Shown here in pieces: positions 9,874 to 18,528 of a stretch of 64,000 nucleotides of DNA (position 1 is the first letter of the stretch; every line of letters begins with the position of its first letter). The notes under the pieces are model-generated. The model ran no database searches. It saw only the letters and a list, made by a program, of their open reading frames with translations, and was not told the origin of the DNA. The stretch covers positions 2,187,626 through 2,251,625 of the forward strand of contig NZ_CP096659.1 in assembly GCF_023238205.1 (NCBI RefSeq), given 5' to 3'. The position numbers and the translations under genes were made by a program. This DNA comes from Halorussus limi. Lineage in GTDB: Archaea > Halobacteriota > Halobacteria > Halobacteriales > Haladaptataceae.

Positions 9874-9976
9874 CGCGGACCCTTTCTCTAGACGTATTTC
9901 GAGCGCTTCGACAGGTTCTTTCCGCCGACCGGAAACGATAGGTGCCTATTTTAACCGACATACCGTAGCGTGGAAC

Positions 9977-10165
9977 ATGGGACTCAAAAAGAGCCTCCTG
10001 AGCGGTATCGTCGCGTTCGTCGTCGCAACCCTCGCCGTCCGTGCGGTCGGCGGTGACGGCACGAAGGTCGGCCTGCTGACCGGCGGTTCGGTGGCCCTCG
10101 GCACGCTACTGTCGGGCGGGTCCGACGACACCGAAATCGAGTTCGAGGAAGTCCCGGCGGAGTAG
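9977..10165 (+). CDS. Small haloarchaeal membrane protein, unknown
   Basis: 62 residues, with one or two hydrophobic stretches (about residues 7-22 and 29-44) and an acidic tail. A clear TATA-like CTATTTTAACC ends about 22 bases before the ATG, giving a leaderless transcript, so I regard it as real despite its size. It follows lonB by about 100 bases with its own promoter. No functional motif is seen. Confidence 0.7.
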   Translation: MGLKKSLLSGIVAFVVATLAVRAVGGDGTKVGLLTGGSVALGTLLSGGSDDTEIEFEEVPAE

Positions 10166-10206
10166 ACGCCCGGCCGCCTCCCCTCGGTCGTCGTTTTCGA
10201 GACTCC

Positions 10207-10521
10207 TCAGACCTGATACCACGGTTCCCGGGTGGGACCGAGCAGTTCGCGGCCGAGTCGCTCGACGAACCGGTGGAGCATGGCGAACACGAACATGATG
10301 ACCACCACGCCGACGCCGAAGTAGACCGTCCTCACGGTACCTTCCAATCCGAGTTCGACGCTCAGCCAGTAAATCGCCGCTCCGGTCCCGATGACGGTCG
10401 GCGCACAGATGGCGACGGTGACGACTGCGTAGGCGGCTATCAGGCCGAACTCCCGAGCGTACGCCACGAGGCGGCCGAGCGCGTGACGCGCGACCGCCGC
10501 GGGTTTCTCCGTATCTGACAT
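10207..10521 (-). CDS. Small membrane protein with two helices
   Basis: 104 residues: a cytoplasmic N-terminal amphipathic segment, hydrophobic helices at about residues 28-50 and 63-82, and a basic C-terminal end. An AT-rich box (ACTATTATG on the minus strand, about 30 bases before the ATG) supports the start. It is convergent with the preceding small gene. No family recognised. Confidence 0.65.
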   Translation of the reverse strand: MSDTEKPAAVARHALGRLVAYAREFGLIAAYAVVTVAICAPTVIGTGAAIYWLSVELGLEGTVRTVYFGVGVVVIMFVFAMLHRFVERLGRELLGPTREPWYQV

Positions 10522-10763
10522 CTAAACCGTATTTCTGGCACAATTGACATAATAGTTCGGGTGAGGACGCCCCGTGAACTGCCCGGCCCACCGACCACCG
10601 CGGACGAACTACGCCGTTCGACCGTGCGCCGAAATCGACCTCCGAATCGTTGGAGAAATAAAAATCTGTCTCTCGGACAGAAATACACACTTCAGAAGTG
10701 GCCATACCATCTTCGGGCCACCGAACCGACGCAACTTTTCCGTCGCTCGCCGAACCGTCGCCC

Positions 10764-11528
10764 ATGGACCGACTGGGCGACCTCGTGGCTCGCGAACGCC
10801 GAAGCGGCGACGCGGCCCTCGTCGCGCCGCGCGAGAACCGGACCTACGACTACCACCGGTTCTGCACCACCGCGTGGAAGACCGGCAACTTCTGGCGGCG
10901 GCGGGGAGTTCACGCCGAGGCCGGCGTCGCGGTCGCCGACGACCCCGAACCGGAGGCCGTCTTCTCGTTCCTCGGCGCGGCCCTGTTGGGCGCGAGGACG
11001 CGGTTCGGCCCGCCCGACGCTCGCGGCGGAGAAGCCGCCGACTTCGACGCTCGCGTCGTCGTCGCGCCCCGCGACGAAATCGCCGGCTACGAGGTCCCGC
11101 CGGGATGCCAGCGCGTGGGCTACGGCGGCCCGCCCGACGACCCGGCTATCGCCCACTTCGAGCGCGACGTGTGGAGCGAGAACCCCGCGTTCCCCGAGAC
11201 GCCGGTCGACCCCGAGTCGGTCGCGCTCGTCGCGGACGAGGGGCGTGACGGGGCGGACGACCGCCCCGTCCGCGAGTTCTCGCACGCCGACCTGCTGGCC
11301 GCCGCGCGCGAGGTGGCCGACGAGTGGGGTCTCGAACCCGGCGACGAGGTGGCGGTCCGGGCGCCGCTCTCGAACCCCGGCACGGTCGTCGCGGGCGTGG
11401 TCGCGCCCCTGTTCGCGGGCGCGGCGGTGCTGTTCCCCGACGACGACGCGACGGGCGACTTCGCAGTCGGGTCGAACGACGCCCCCGAGGAGGCGGTCGT
11501 CCGACCGGCCGACGTTCGGATAGACTAA
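10764..11528 (+). CDS. Truncated AMP-ligase-like (acyl-CoA synthetase N-terminal) protein
   Basis: 254 residues resembling only the front part of ANL adenylating enzymes: RTYDYHRFCTTAWKTGNFW, the VAVADDPEPEAVFSFLGAALLGA stretch, and a FSHADLLAAAREVADEWGLEPGDEVAV block reminiscent of the region after the P-loop. The AMP-binding P-loop itself (SSGTTGxPKG) and the C-terminal catalytic domain are absent, so it cannot be a complete ligase. I infer a non-catalytic or regulatory descendant. The coding sequence is intact with no frameshift. Confidence 0.6.
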   Translation: MDRLGDLVARERRSGDAALVAPRENRTYDYHRFCTTAWKTGNFWRRRGVHAEAGVAVADDPEPEAVFSFLGAALLGARTRFGPPDARGGEAADFDARVVVAPRDEIAGYEVPPGCQRVGYGGPPDDPAIAHFERDVWSENPAFPETPVDPESVALVADEGRDGADDRPVREFSHADLLAAAREVADEWGLEPGDEVAVRAPLSNPGTVVAGVVAPLFAGAAVLFPDDDATGDFAVGSNDAPEEAVVRPADVRID

Positions 11529-11552
11529 CTGTCCCGACGCAAACGGGACGGT

Positions 11553-12332
11553 ATGAGCGACGACCCGCTGGCAGTGACGCCGAGGCTCGGACTCGGGACG
11601 ATGGGCATCGACGACGCCGACCGCATCGCGGCGGCGATAGAGACGGGGTATCGCCACCTCGACACCGCACAGATATACGAGAACGAGGCCGTCGTGGGCC
11701 GGGGCGTCGAGCGCGCGTCTGTCGAGCGGGCGGACCTCTCGCTGGCGACGAAGGTGTGGGCCGACAGCCTCGCGCCCGACGACGTGTTGGCCAGCACGCG
11801 CGAGAGCCTCTCCGAACTCGGCGTCGGCTACGTCGACCTACTCTACGTCCACCGACCCATCGACACCTACGACCCCGAGGCGACCCTGCCCGCGTTCGAC
11901 CGCCTCCGCGAGGAGGGCCGGGTCCGCGCGGTGGGCGTCAGCAACTTCGACGCCGAGCAGGTGGCCGCGGCCCGCGAGATTCTGGACGCGCCGCTCGCGG
12001 CGAATCAGGTCGAGATGCACCCGCTCTACCAGCAGGACGCCCTGCTCGCCGACGCGCAGCGCCACGGCTACGCGCTGGTGGCGTACTCGCCGCTCGCGCA
12101 GGGCGAGGTGTTCGACGTGCCCGAGGTTCGGGAAATCGCCGAGAAGCACGGCGCGACGCCCGCGCAGGTGAGTCTGGCGTGGCTCGCGGGGAAGGACAAC
12201 GTCGTCCCGATTCCGCGGTCGGCGAGCGACGACCACCTCCGGGAGAACCTCGCCGCGCTCGACCTCGAACTCGACGCCGCCGACGTGGCGAAAATCGAGT
12301 CGATAGACCGCGAGCAGAAGCTGTTCGAGTGA
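11553..12332 (+). CDS. Aldo/keto reductase
   Basis: 259 residues forming a compact AKR barrel. The catalytic tetrad is readable: Asp and Tyr in YRHLDTAQIYENE (about residues 33-45), Lys in LATKVW (about 67) and His in LLYVHRP (about 100). The C-terminal IPRSASDDHLREN motif binds NADPH. Closest in layout to the 2,5-diketo-gluconate reductase subgroup. Starts 24 bases after the ligase-like gene, so the two may be co-transcribed. Confidence 0.92.
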   Translation: MSDDPLAVTPRLGLGTMGIDDADRIAAAIETGYRHLDTAQIYENEAVVGRGVERASVERADLSLATKVWADSLAPDDVLASTRESLSELGVGYVDLLYVHRPIDTYDPEATLPAFDRLREEGRVRAVGVSNFDAEQVAAAREILDAPLAANQVEMHPLYQQDALLADAQRHGYALVAYSPLAQGEVFDVPEVREIAEKHGATPAQVSLAWLAGKDNVVPIPRSASDDHLRENLAALDLELDAADVAKIESIDREQKLFE

Positions 12333-12376
12333 GATAACAGAAAACTTACCACTCTGCCCCCCGCGACCGCAATCGA

Positions 12377-12802
12377 ATGACCGACTCCGTCTTCTGGAAG
12401 GGACTCACACTCTGGCTCGGTGGCTTCGCGGCCTTCGCACTGCTCGTCGGCGGCGTCTTCGCCGTCGCGTTCCTCGGCATCGGACAGGCCCCGTCGGCGA
12501 TGGACGACCTCCACGTCTCGAACGACGACGACGCGAACCACACCGTCCGAATCGAGGTGATTCCCGCGAACGCGTCCGGCGAGTCGCAAGACGTGTTCGC
12601 CGAGGAGGTAGCGTCGCTCAGACCGAACGAGTCTGTCTCGTGGTCGAACGCGACTCAGGCGGGCGAGGAGTACCGACTCGTCGTCTCCGTGGACGGCCGC
12701 GAACCGAAATCGTTCGCGGTCACGGGACCGTACGACCACTGTACGACCGAGGTGTGGGTCGGAGCGAACGCCACGGTCGAAGTCGTCGCGTCATGTGCCT
12801 AA
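12377..12802 (+). CDS. Single-pass membrane protein with extracytoplasmic beta domain
   Basis: 141 residues: one N-terminal transmembrane helix (about residues 10-35), then a roughly 100-residue beta-rich ectodomain with NHTVRIEVIP and a terminal Cys pair (DHCTTEVWV... VVASCA) that could form a disulfide. The layout recalls Ig-like haloarchaeal surface proteins. Function unknown. Confidence 0.65.
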   Translation: MTDSVFWKGLTLWLGGFAAFALLVGGVFAVAFLGIGQAPSAMDDLHVSNDDDANHTVRIEVIPANASGESQDVFAEEVASLRPNESVSWSNATQAGEEYRLVVSVDGREPKSFAVTGPYDHCTTEVWVGANATVEVVASCA

Positions 12803-12848
12803 GCGACCGAACGAAACTGGTTTCCCTCGCCCGTCCGACAGAAATCCT

Positions 12849-13472
12849 ATGCCCGGCGTAGCTTTCGCGCACGGCGAGCGCACCGCCCTCTACACCGTCG
12901 AACGCGACGACGCGGCGTTCTACCAGCGCGGCCGCAACCATCCCGCGGTCCGCGGTCCGCTCGGGTTGGCCGACCCGACGAACCTCGCGCAGGCCGAGGA
13001 GACCGTCGAGGACTGGGTCGAGCGAGACGACAGCGCCAACCTGCTCGTCTGCCTGTCTACGGAGGAGTCGGACGGCGGGGAGCAGACCGCCGGAGCCGAG
13101 GCGGAGCCGACTCCGACGAGCGACGGGGACGCGTCCTCGGCGAGCGACGCCGAACCGACTCCCATCGGAACCGTGAACGCGTGGGAACTCGACCAGCCCC
13201 GCGGTAAGGTCTCCTACTGGCTCCTGCCGGCGTACCACGGCGAGGGGTACGCGACCGAGGCGATGGCGCTCTTCCTCGACCACCTCTTCGAATCGCGGGC
13301 GGTCCGGGGCGTCGAGGCGCACGTGTACTCTCACAATAACCCCTCTCAGGCCTTGCTGGACCGTCTCGGATTCACGCTCGAAGGGAAACTTCGGGAGAAC
13401 AACTTCGTCGAAGGCGCGTACCGCGACGAGTACGTCTACGGCCTGCTCCGCGACGAGTGGGTCGAGGAGTAG
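12849..13472 (+). CDS. GNAT acetyltransferase, RimJ/RimL type
   Basis: 207 residues. The core has GKVSYWLLPAYHGEGYATEA (about residues 120-139), a clear acetyl-CoA pyrophosphate loop, and the downstream NNPSQALLDRLGFTLEGKLRE motif of RimJ-type enzymes. A low-complexity acidic/Thr-Ser insert (about residues 77-103, TAGAEAEPTPTSDGDASSAS...) interrupts the domain between strands 3 and 4, which is unusual but common for haloarchaeal loops. Start taken at the second in-frame ATG because the earlier region is proline/arginine-rich. Confidence 0.85.
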   Translation: MPGVAFAHGERTALYTVERDDAAFYQRGRNHPAVRGPLGLADPTNLAQAEETVEDWVERDDSANLLVCLSTEESDGGEQTAGAEAEPTPTSDGDASSASDAEPTPIGTVNAWELDQPRGKVSYWLLPAYHGEGYATEAMALFLDHLFESRAVRGVEAHVYSHNNPSQALLDRLGFTLEGKLRENNFVEGAYRDEYVYGLLRDEWVEE

Positions 13473-13476
13473 GCCG

Positions 13477-15516
13477 CTACTCCGCCGCTTCCAGTTCGTC
13501 CAGCGCCTCGGGGTTCTCGATGGAGGACATGTCGCCGAGGTCCTCGCCGGTGTAGGTCGCCTCGATGGCCCGCCGGATGATTTTCCCGCTCTGGGTCTTG
13601 GGGAACTCGGAGACGAACAGCACCTCGCGGGGCTTGAACGGTTTCCCCAGTTCTTGGCCGACCTGCTCGCGCAACTCCTCGCGGAGCGCGTCGCCGACCT
13701 CGAAGCCGTCTTCGAGGATGACGTAGGCGACCACGGCCTGTCCGGTCGTCTCGTCCGGGACCCCGACCGCGGCGGCCTGATTGACGGCCTCGTGGTCGAT
13801 GAGCGCGCCCTCGACTTCCGCGGGGCCGACCTTCCGGCCCGCCACGTTGATGGCGTCGTCGGCGCGGCCGTGGAGGAACCAGAAACCGTCCTCGTCCTTC
13901 TGGGCCCAGTCGCCGTGGTCCCACAGCGGCGGGTCCTCGAAGGTGGACCAGTACTCCTCCAAGTAACGCTCGTCGCCCTCCCAGAGGCTCTTGGTCATCG
14001 AGGGACAGGAGTCGCGAGCGACGAGGAAGCCCCGCTCGTGGGTGTCGGCGATGGACTCGCCCTGCGAGTTCACGATGTCGATGTCCATCCCGAGGCCCGG
14101 CCCGCCGAGCGTGCAGGGCTTGAGCGACTGGATGGGCATCGGCATGAGGAAACAGCCCATGATTTCGGTGCCGCCCGAGATATTGATGATGGGCGCCTCG
14201 CCGCCGCCGACCTTCTCGTAGAACCACTGCCAACTCTCGGGGTCCCACGGTTCGCCGGTCGAACCCAGAAGACGGAGCGTCGAGAGGTCGTGGCGCTCGA
14301 CGTGTTCGTCGCCGTACTTCCGCAGGGCGCGAATCGCCGTCGGCGAGATGCCGAACGTCGAGATGGCGTGCCGGTCTATCATCTCCCAGAACCGGTCGGG
14401 TTCGGGGTGGTCGGGCGCGCCCTCGTACATGAAGACCGTGCCGCCGAACGCGTGGTTGCCGATGAGCGTCCACGGACCCATCATCCACCCGATGTCGCTG
14501 ACCCAGAAGAACCGGTCCTCCGGTTTGTGGTCGAAGCCGAAGTAAATCTCCTTGGCGGCCTGCATCAGCGCGCCGGCGTGGGTGTGGACGATGCCCTTCG
14601 GCTTGCCGGTGGTGCCCGACGAGTAGAGGAGCATCGACTCGTCGTTCGAGTCCATCGACCGCGTGTCGTACTCGTCGCTCTGGGTCTCGACCGCCTCGTC
14701 CCACCACTCGTCGCGGTCGTCGTGCCACGGAATCTCCGTCCCGCCGTCGCCCTCGCCGCCCGAGGCGCGTTGCGCCTCGCTACTGCCGAACCGGTCGTAG
14801 ACGATGGTGTGCTCGACGTGGCCCGCCTGCTCGATGGCCTCGTCGGCGGTGCCCTTCAGGAACACCTCGCTCCCCCGGCGGTAGAAGCCGTCGGCGGTGA
14901 ACAGCACCGAACACTCGGGGTCCTCGATGCGGGTCGCGGTCGCGTCCACGCCGAATCCGGAGAAGATGGGGACGGCGATGGCCCCGACCTTGAACGCGCC
15001 GTAGAGGATGGAGATGACCTCCGGCACCATCGGCATGTAGAGACCCACCGCGTCGCCCGCCCCGACGCCGCGCGCTTCGAGCGCGTTGGCGACCTTGTTC
15101 GACTGGCGGGCGAGTTCGTGGAACGTTACCTCGCGGACCTCGCCGTCCTCGCCCTCCCAGATGCAGGCGACCTTGTTGCGGGTCTCGCTGTCGGGGGCCG
15201 CGTGGCGGTCGACAACGTTGTGAGCGACGTTTATCTCGCCGCCCTCGTACCACTCCGAGAACTGCGGGCCATCGCTGTCGTCCCGAATCGTATCGTAGTC
15301 CTCGTAGAAGTCGATGCCGAGGTACTCGACCATCTCGTCCCAGAACCACTCGACGCCCGACTCCTCGACCCCCGGCACCTCCGAGGTCGTCCGCTCTATC
15401 AACTCCTCGTAGCCCTCGATGCCGTACTCCTGCATGAACTGGTAGACGTTGGTCGATGCCACGAACTCGTCGCTGGGTTCGTGGCGGACCTCGTCTACGT
15501 CTTCGAGCGTATCCAT
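13477..15516 (-). CDS. AMP-forming acyl-CoA (acetyl/propionyl-CoA type) synthetase
   Basis: 679 residues of the acetyl-CoA synthetase family. The P-loop MLLYSSGTTGKPKGIVHTH (about residues 261-279), the adenylate motif INISGGTEIMG, the hinge DGFWFLHGRADDAINVAGRKVGP and the terminal FPKTQSGKIIRR with the catalytic Lys are all present. It activates a short or medium acid to acyl-CoA through an acyl-AMP. The start at 15516 is chosen over an in-frame ATG 13 codons upstream because the extension (ARPRNICHTED) does not look haloarchaeal. Confidence 0.9.
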   Translation of the reverse strand: MDTLEDVDEVRHEPSDEFVASTNVYQFMQEYGIEGYEELIERTTSEVPGVEESGVEWFWDEMVEYLGIDFYEDYDTIRDDSDGPQFSEWYEGGEINVAHNVVDRHAAPDSETRNKVACIWEGEDGEVREVTFHELARQSNKVANALEARGVGAGDAVGLYMPMVPEVISILYGAFKVGAIAVPIFSGFGVDATATRIEDPECSVLFTADGFYRRGSEVFLKGTADEAIEQAGHVEHTIVYDRFGSSEAQRASGGEGDGGTEIPWHDDRDEWWDEAVETQSDEYDTRSMDSNDESMLLYSSGTTGKPKGIVHTHAGALMQAAKEIYFGFDHKPEDRFFWVSDIGWMMGPWTLIGNHAFGGTVFMYEGAPDHPEPDRFWEMIDRHAISTFGISPTAIRALRKYGDEHVERHDLSTLRLLGSTGEPWDPESWQWFYEKVGGGEAPIINISGGTEIMGCFLMPMPIQSLKPCTLGGPGLGMDIDIVNSQGESIADTHERGFLVARDSCPSMTKSLWEGDERYLEEYWSTFEDPPLWDHGDWAQKDEDGFWFLHGRADDAINVAGRKVGPAEVEGALIDHEAVNQAAAVGVPDETTGQAVVAYVILEDGFEVGDALREELREQVGQELGKPFKPREVLFVSEFPKTQSGKIIRRAIEATYTGEDLGDMSSIENPEALDELEAAE

Positions 15517-15734
15517 AGTATCCTCCGTGTGGCAAATGTTGCGGGGGCGTGCCAAGTACCTTACTCAACCTTTTACGGCGCTCGCACCGACCGAGCGCCG
15601 TCGGCGCTCCTTCGAGGGGTTCCTCGGTCCGCTCGGTCACTCCGTTCCCAAGCGGTGGCACAACCGGTGGAATACAGTAACGGCTTCGTAGCGCGACCGC
15701 TGGTGTATTGCACCGCGACTGCACCGCTGTCGAG
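15517..15734. other. Intergenic region before the acyl-CoA synthetase
   Basis: About 218 bases separate the synthetase start from the end of the next minus-strand gene. Most is GC-rich with repeated GAGCG-type runs and no credible reading frame. It presumably carries the synthetase promoter; I cannot point to one convincing TATA box. Confidence 0.4.
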
Positions 15735-16607
15735 TTATCGCTCCTCACGCCGGGGGAGAAACTCCCCGAGCGCCGCCGCCACCGCCTCGGGGTCCTCTAT
15801 CTCGGTGGCGTCCCGGCGAACGTCCCGAAGGCCCCACAACGACCACCCCGCCCGCCGGACCACGAGTACCTCGTCGGTCACGTCGTAGCTCTCGAAGGTA
15901 GACCACGAGAGGAGTCGCTTGTGGACCGGACTCCCGGTGACGAGTCCCGCCGGGGAAATCCGGAGTTCGCGCTCGTTCAAACTCCCGTAGAACCCCGCCG
16001 CTATCGGGAAGAGTATCTGGAACAGCGACTGGAGCAGGTCGAACTCCAGCAGTATCCCCGCGACGAAGCCTGCACTGCTCACGACGAGCAGGCTGCCGGC
16101 GGCCCACTTCGCGCGTCGCCGGTCACGTGCCGGGCCGCGGGCGCTGAACTCGACGACCGGCGGGGCGTCGGCCAGCAGCGCCTTCGCGTGGCGGTTGTGC
16201 GACGCCGTGACGAGACCAATGGACGTAATCAACCCCGCCAGCGCACCGACGAGCGCGAGACCCACGACCGGTCCGAGCGGGGCCTCGGCGCCCGCGAGGT
16301 CAGCGCCGAACAGGGCGGCGAGGTTGGCGAACGGGAGCGCTACCGCGGCCCAGACCCACCGGGTCGCGCCGAGTCGGACGGCCACGGTCTCACGGCGACC
16401 GACCCACCCGACGACGGCCGCGACGAGCGTGCCGGGTCCGAGCAGGACGGCGAACAGCGCGCCGGGGTCGGTCGTCCACGCCAGCGCGACGCCGATTGCG
16501 ACCGCCGGGGCCGCGACTGCGGCCGCGTAGAGACCGACGACGAGGCCGAAGAACCCGTCCGTGGCGTCCGCCCCGTCGGCGGGCGCGGCGACAGAAACGC
16601 CCGCCAT
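15735..16607 (-). CDS. Multi-spanning membrane protein with C-terminal PH-like domain
   Basis: 290 residues: four hydrophobic helices in residues 20-130, a basic loop (RGPARDRRRAKW), two more helices at about 168-205, and a soluble C-terminal part (residues 210-290, ELRISPAGLVTGSPVHKRLLSWSTFESYDV) reading like a bacterial PH-type domain. No catalytic motif. Function unknown. Confidence 0.7.
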   Translation of the reverse strand: MAGVSVAAPADGADATDGFFGLVVGLYAAAVAAPAVAIGVALAWTTDPGALFAVLLGPGTLVAAVVGWVGRRETVAVRLGATRWVWAAVALPFANLAALFGADLAGAEAPLGPVVGLALVGALAGLITSIGLVTASHNRHAKALLADAPPVVEFSARGPARDRRRAKWAAGSLLVVSSAGFVAGILLEFDLLQSLFQILFPIAAGFYGSLNERELRISPAGLVTGSPVHKRLLSWSTFESYDVTDEVLVVRRAGWSLWGLRDVRRDATEIEDPEAVAAALGEFLPRREER

Positions 16608-16655
16608 AGTTTGAACTGTTGACGTGTTCCCGGCGTCGAACCAAAAGCGTTCTGC

Positions 16656-17639
16656 TCAGACCCACTCGATGCCCAGTCCCTCGTGGACGCCGAACTCCAG
16701 CGCGTTGACGAGGTAGTGGGCGACCACCACGACCAGCAGGCTCTCGGTGAGGACGAACGCGGCCGCCAGCGCGAACCCGAGCAGACCCGTCACCGCGACG
16801 CCGCCGGGTCCCTGCGCGCCGTGACCGATGGCGAACGCGACGGTCGAGAACGCCGCCAAGAGCCACGGCGAGACGCCGAATCCGGCGGCGAACGCGCCGA
16901 CCAGCGCCGCCCGGAAGAGCAGTTCCTCGAACCCCGCGATGACGGGCAGGACGACCCCGAGCAGGACGGCCCACCCGCCGAGCGTGTCGGGCGCGAGCGA
17001 CTCGCGCAGGCCCTCGGAGTAGTCGATTCCCGCGGCGTCCACGACCTTCGCGGCGAGTTCGTTGGCGGCGTAGAGCGCGACGCCGACGGCCACGCCGACT
17101 CCGACCGCGGGCAGGCCGACGCTCCACGGATTGCCCGTCTCGACGCCGAGCGCGACCGGCGGCACGTCGGCCAACCACGCCGCGCCGACGATGGCCACGC
17201 CGAACAGGCCCTGACTCAGCGCGACGTTCGCCAGCAGGGTGCCGGTCGAGAACTCGAGGACGTTCTGCTCGTAGCGTTCGGACGCCTCTCGCTCGCTCGC
17301 TCGCCGGGCGTCGGTCTCCGACCCGCGCTCGTCCCACGGCGATTCGTCGGTCCGCTCGCCGTTCCACGGGTCGCCGTCGTCCTCGTCGAGAACGTCGCGA
17401 GCGCGGCGCTCGGCCCGCGACCGGCCGGTGTCGCGGTGGCGCTCGATGCGGGCCGCACCGGTCGCGGGAACCCCGGCGCGGGAGTCAGAATCGGCGTCGG
17501 TGTCGTCGGTCCCCGACGCCGCGTCGCCGTCGGGGCCGCCCTCGAACATGGCCTGCGAGGCCCGCGCGAGCATGACGAGCAGGCCGAGAACGAGCATCGT
17601 GACGGCGGCGAACGACGGGTACTTCGGCGCTGGCGGCAT
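16656..17639 (-). CDS. CPBP-family intramembrane metalloprotease (CAAX protease-like)
   Basis: 327 residues. After an N-terminal helix comes a long charged, Arg/Asp/Ser-rich linker (about residues 33-135), then the membrane domain. Motif 1 EELLFRAALVGAF (about 218-230) with the catalytic Glu-Glu and Arg, motif 2 FAIGHGAQG, and motif 3 VVAHYLVNALEF together define the Abi/CPBP (Rce1-like) protease family. It cleaves membrane-associated substrates; target unknown. Confidence 0.88.
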   Translation of the reverse strand: MPPAPKYPSFAAVTMLVLGLLVMLARASQAMFEGGPDGDAASGTDDTDADSDSRAGVPATGAARIERHRDTGRSRAERRARDVLDEDDGDPWNGERTDESPWDERGSETDARRASEREASERYEQNVLEFSTGTLLANVALSQGLFGVAIVGAAWLADVPPVALGVETGNPWSVGLPAVGVGVAVGVALYAANELAAKVVDAAGIDYSEGLRESLAPDTLGGWAVLLGVVLPVIAGFEELLFRAALVGAFAAGFGVSPWLLAAFSTVAFAIGHGAQGPGGVAVTGLLGFALAAAFVLTESLLVVVVAHYLVNALEFGVHEGLGIEWV

Positions 17640-17691
17640 CGCTATCGAGTAGGAAGGCCGCCGTCAAAAACCTCGGCCCCGTCGGCGGGGC

Positions 17692-18258
17692 CTACCGGGA
17701 TTCCGCCGCGAACGTCTCGACTATCTCCTCGCGGAACGCCGGGAGGTCGTCGGGCTTGCGACTCGTCACGAACCCCTCGTCGGTGACGACTTCCTCGTCG
17801 ACCCACTCGCCGCCCGCGTTGCGCACGTCGGTCTGGAGACTCGGATACGAGGTCAGCGTCCTTCCCTCGACGGCGTCGGCCTCGACCAGCACCCACGGCC
17901 CGTGACAGATGACGCCGACGGGCTTGTCGTCCGCGACGTGTTCCCGGACGAGGGTCACGGCGTCCTCGTTCGCGCGGAGTTTGTCCGCGCCTACGGTGCC
18001 GCCGGGGATAACCAGCGCGTCGTAGTCGTCGGCCGAGACGTCCGAGAACGTCGCGTCGATTTCGTACGACTCGGCCCACTCGAGGTCGTTGTCGACGGTC
18101 CGGGCCTCTCCGGTTTCGCTACTCAGGATCTCGACGCTGGCCCCCGCGTCGGCGACGGCGGCCTTCGACTCGGTGAACTCGACGTCCTCTGTGCCTTCTG
18201 GAGCGACGAAGACGCCGACGGTTACGCCGTTTAGCGTCTCCTGGTCGGTCTCGCTCAT
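17692..18258 (-). CDS. DJ-1/PfpI family protein
   Basis: 188 residues of the PfpI class I glutamine amidotransferase-like fold. The catalytic elbow PVGVICHGPWVLVEA (about residues 103-117) gives the nucleophile Cys followed by His, and DYDALVIPGGTVGADKLR the conserved GG turn. The C-terminus VTSRKPDDLPAF is typical of haloarchaeal members. Likely a deglycase or stress-related hydrolase; the exact activity is unresolved in this family. Confidence 0.9.
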   Translation of the reverse strand: MSETDQETLNGVTVGVFVAPEGTEDVEFTESKAAVADAGASVEILSSETGEARTVDNDLEWAESYEIDATFSDVSADDYDALVIPGGTVGADKLRANEDAVTLVREHVADDKPVGVICHGPWVLVEADAVEGRTLTSYPSLQTDVRNAGGEWVDEEVVTDEGFVTSRKPDDLPAFREEIVETFAAESR

Positions 18259-18528
18259 TCGAGTCGAACTGGGGGACGAACGCGCATAAGCCGACGGGCC
18301 GGGTCGCGTGACGGTCCCCCAATCGGGTGCGCTGCTGGACCGCGAGCGAGGGCAGAGCCCGAGCGAGCGGCCCGAGCGACGACCATACCGAGCGCCGGAG
18401 TACCTTCGGTCCTCCGAGCCTTCGGCGCGAAAAGCCGAAGACGAAGCGAGTGGCGGGAGGAGTGCAGCGGTTTTGGTCGAGCGTTTGCGAGGGCGACCCT
18501 GAACGCGCCGCCCGCAGTAAACGGTCGT
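18259..18528. other. Intergenic spacer between PfpI protein and dnaJ
   Basis: About 270 bases with imperfect GAGCGAG / CGGAGTACC repeats and the inverted pair CCGAGCCTTCGG / CCGAAG-type arms near 18416-18450. No credible gene. Part could form a hairpin acting as a terminator for dnaJ. Confidence 0.35.
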
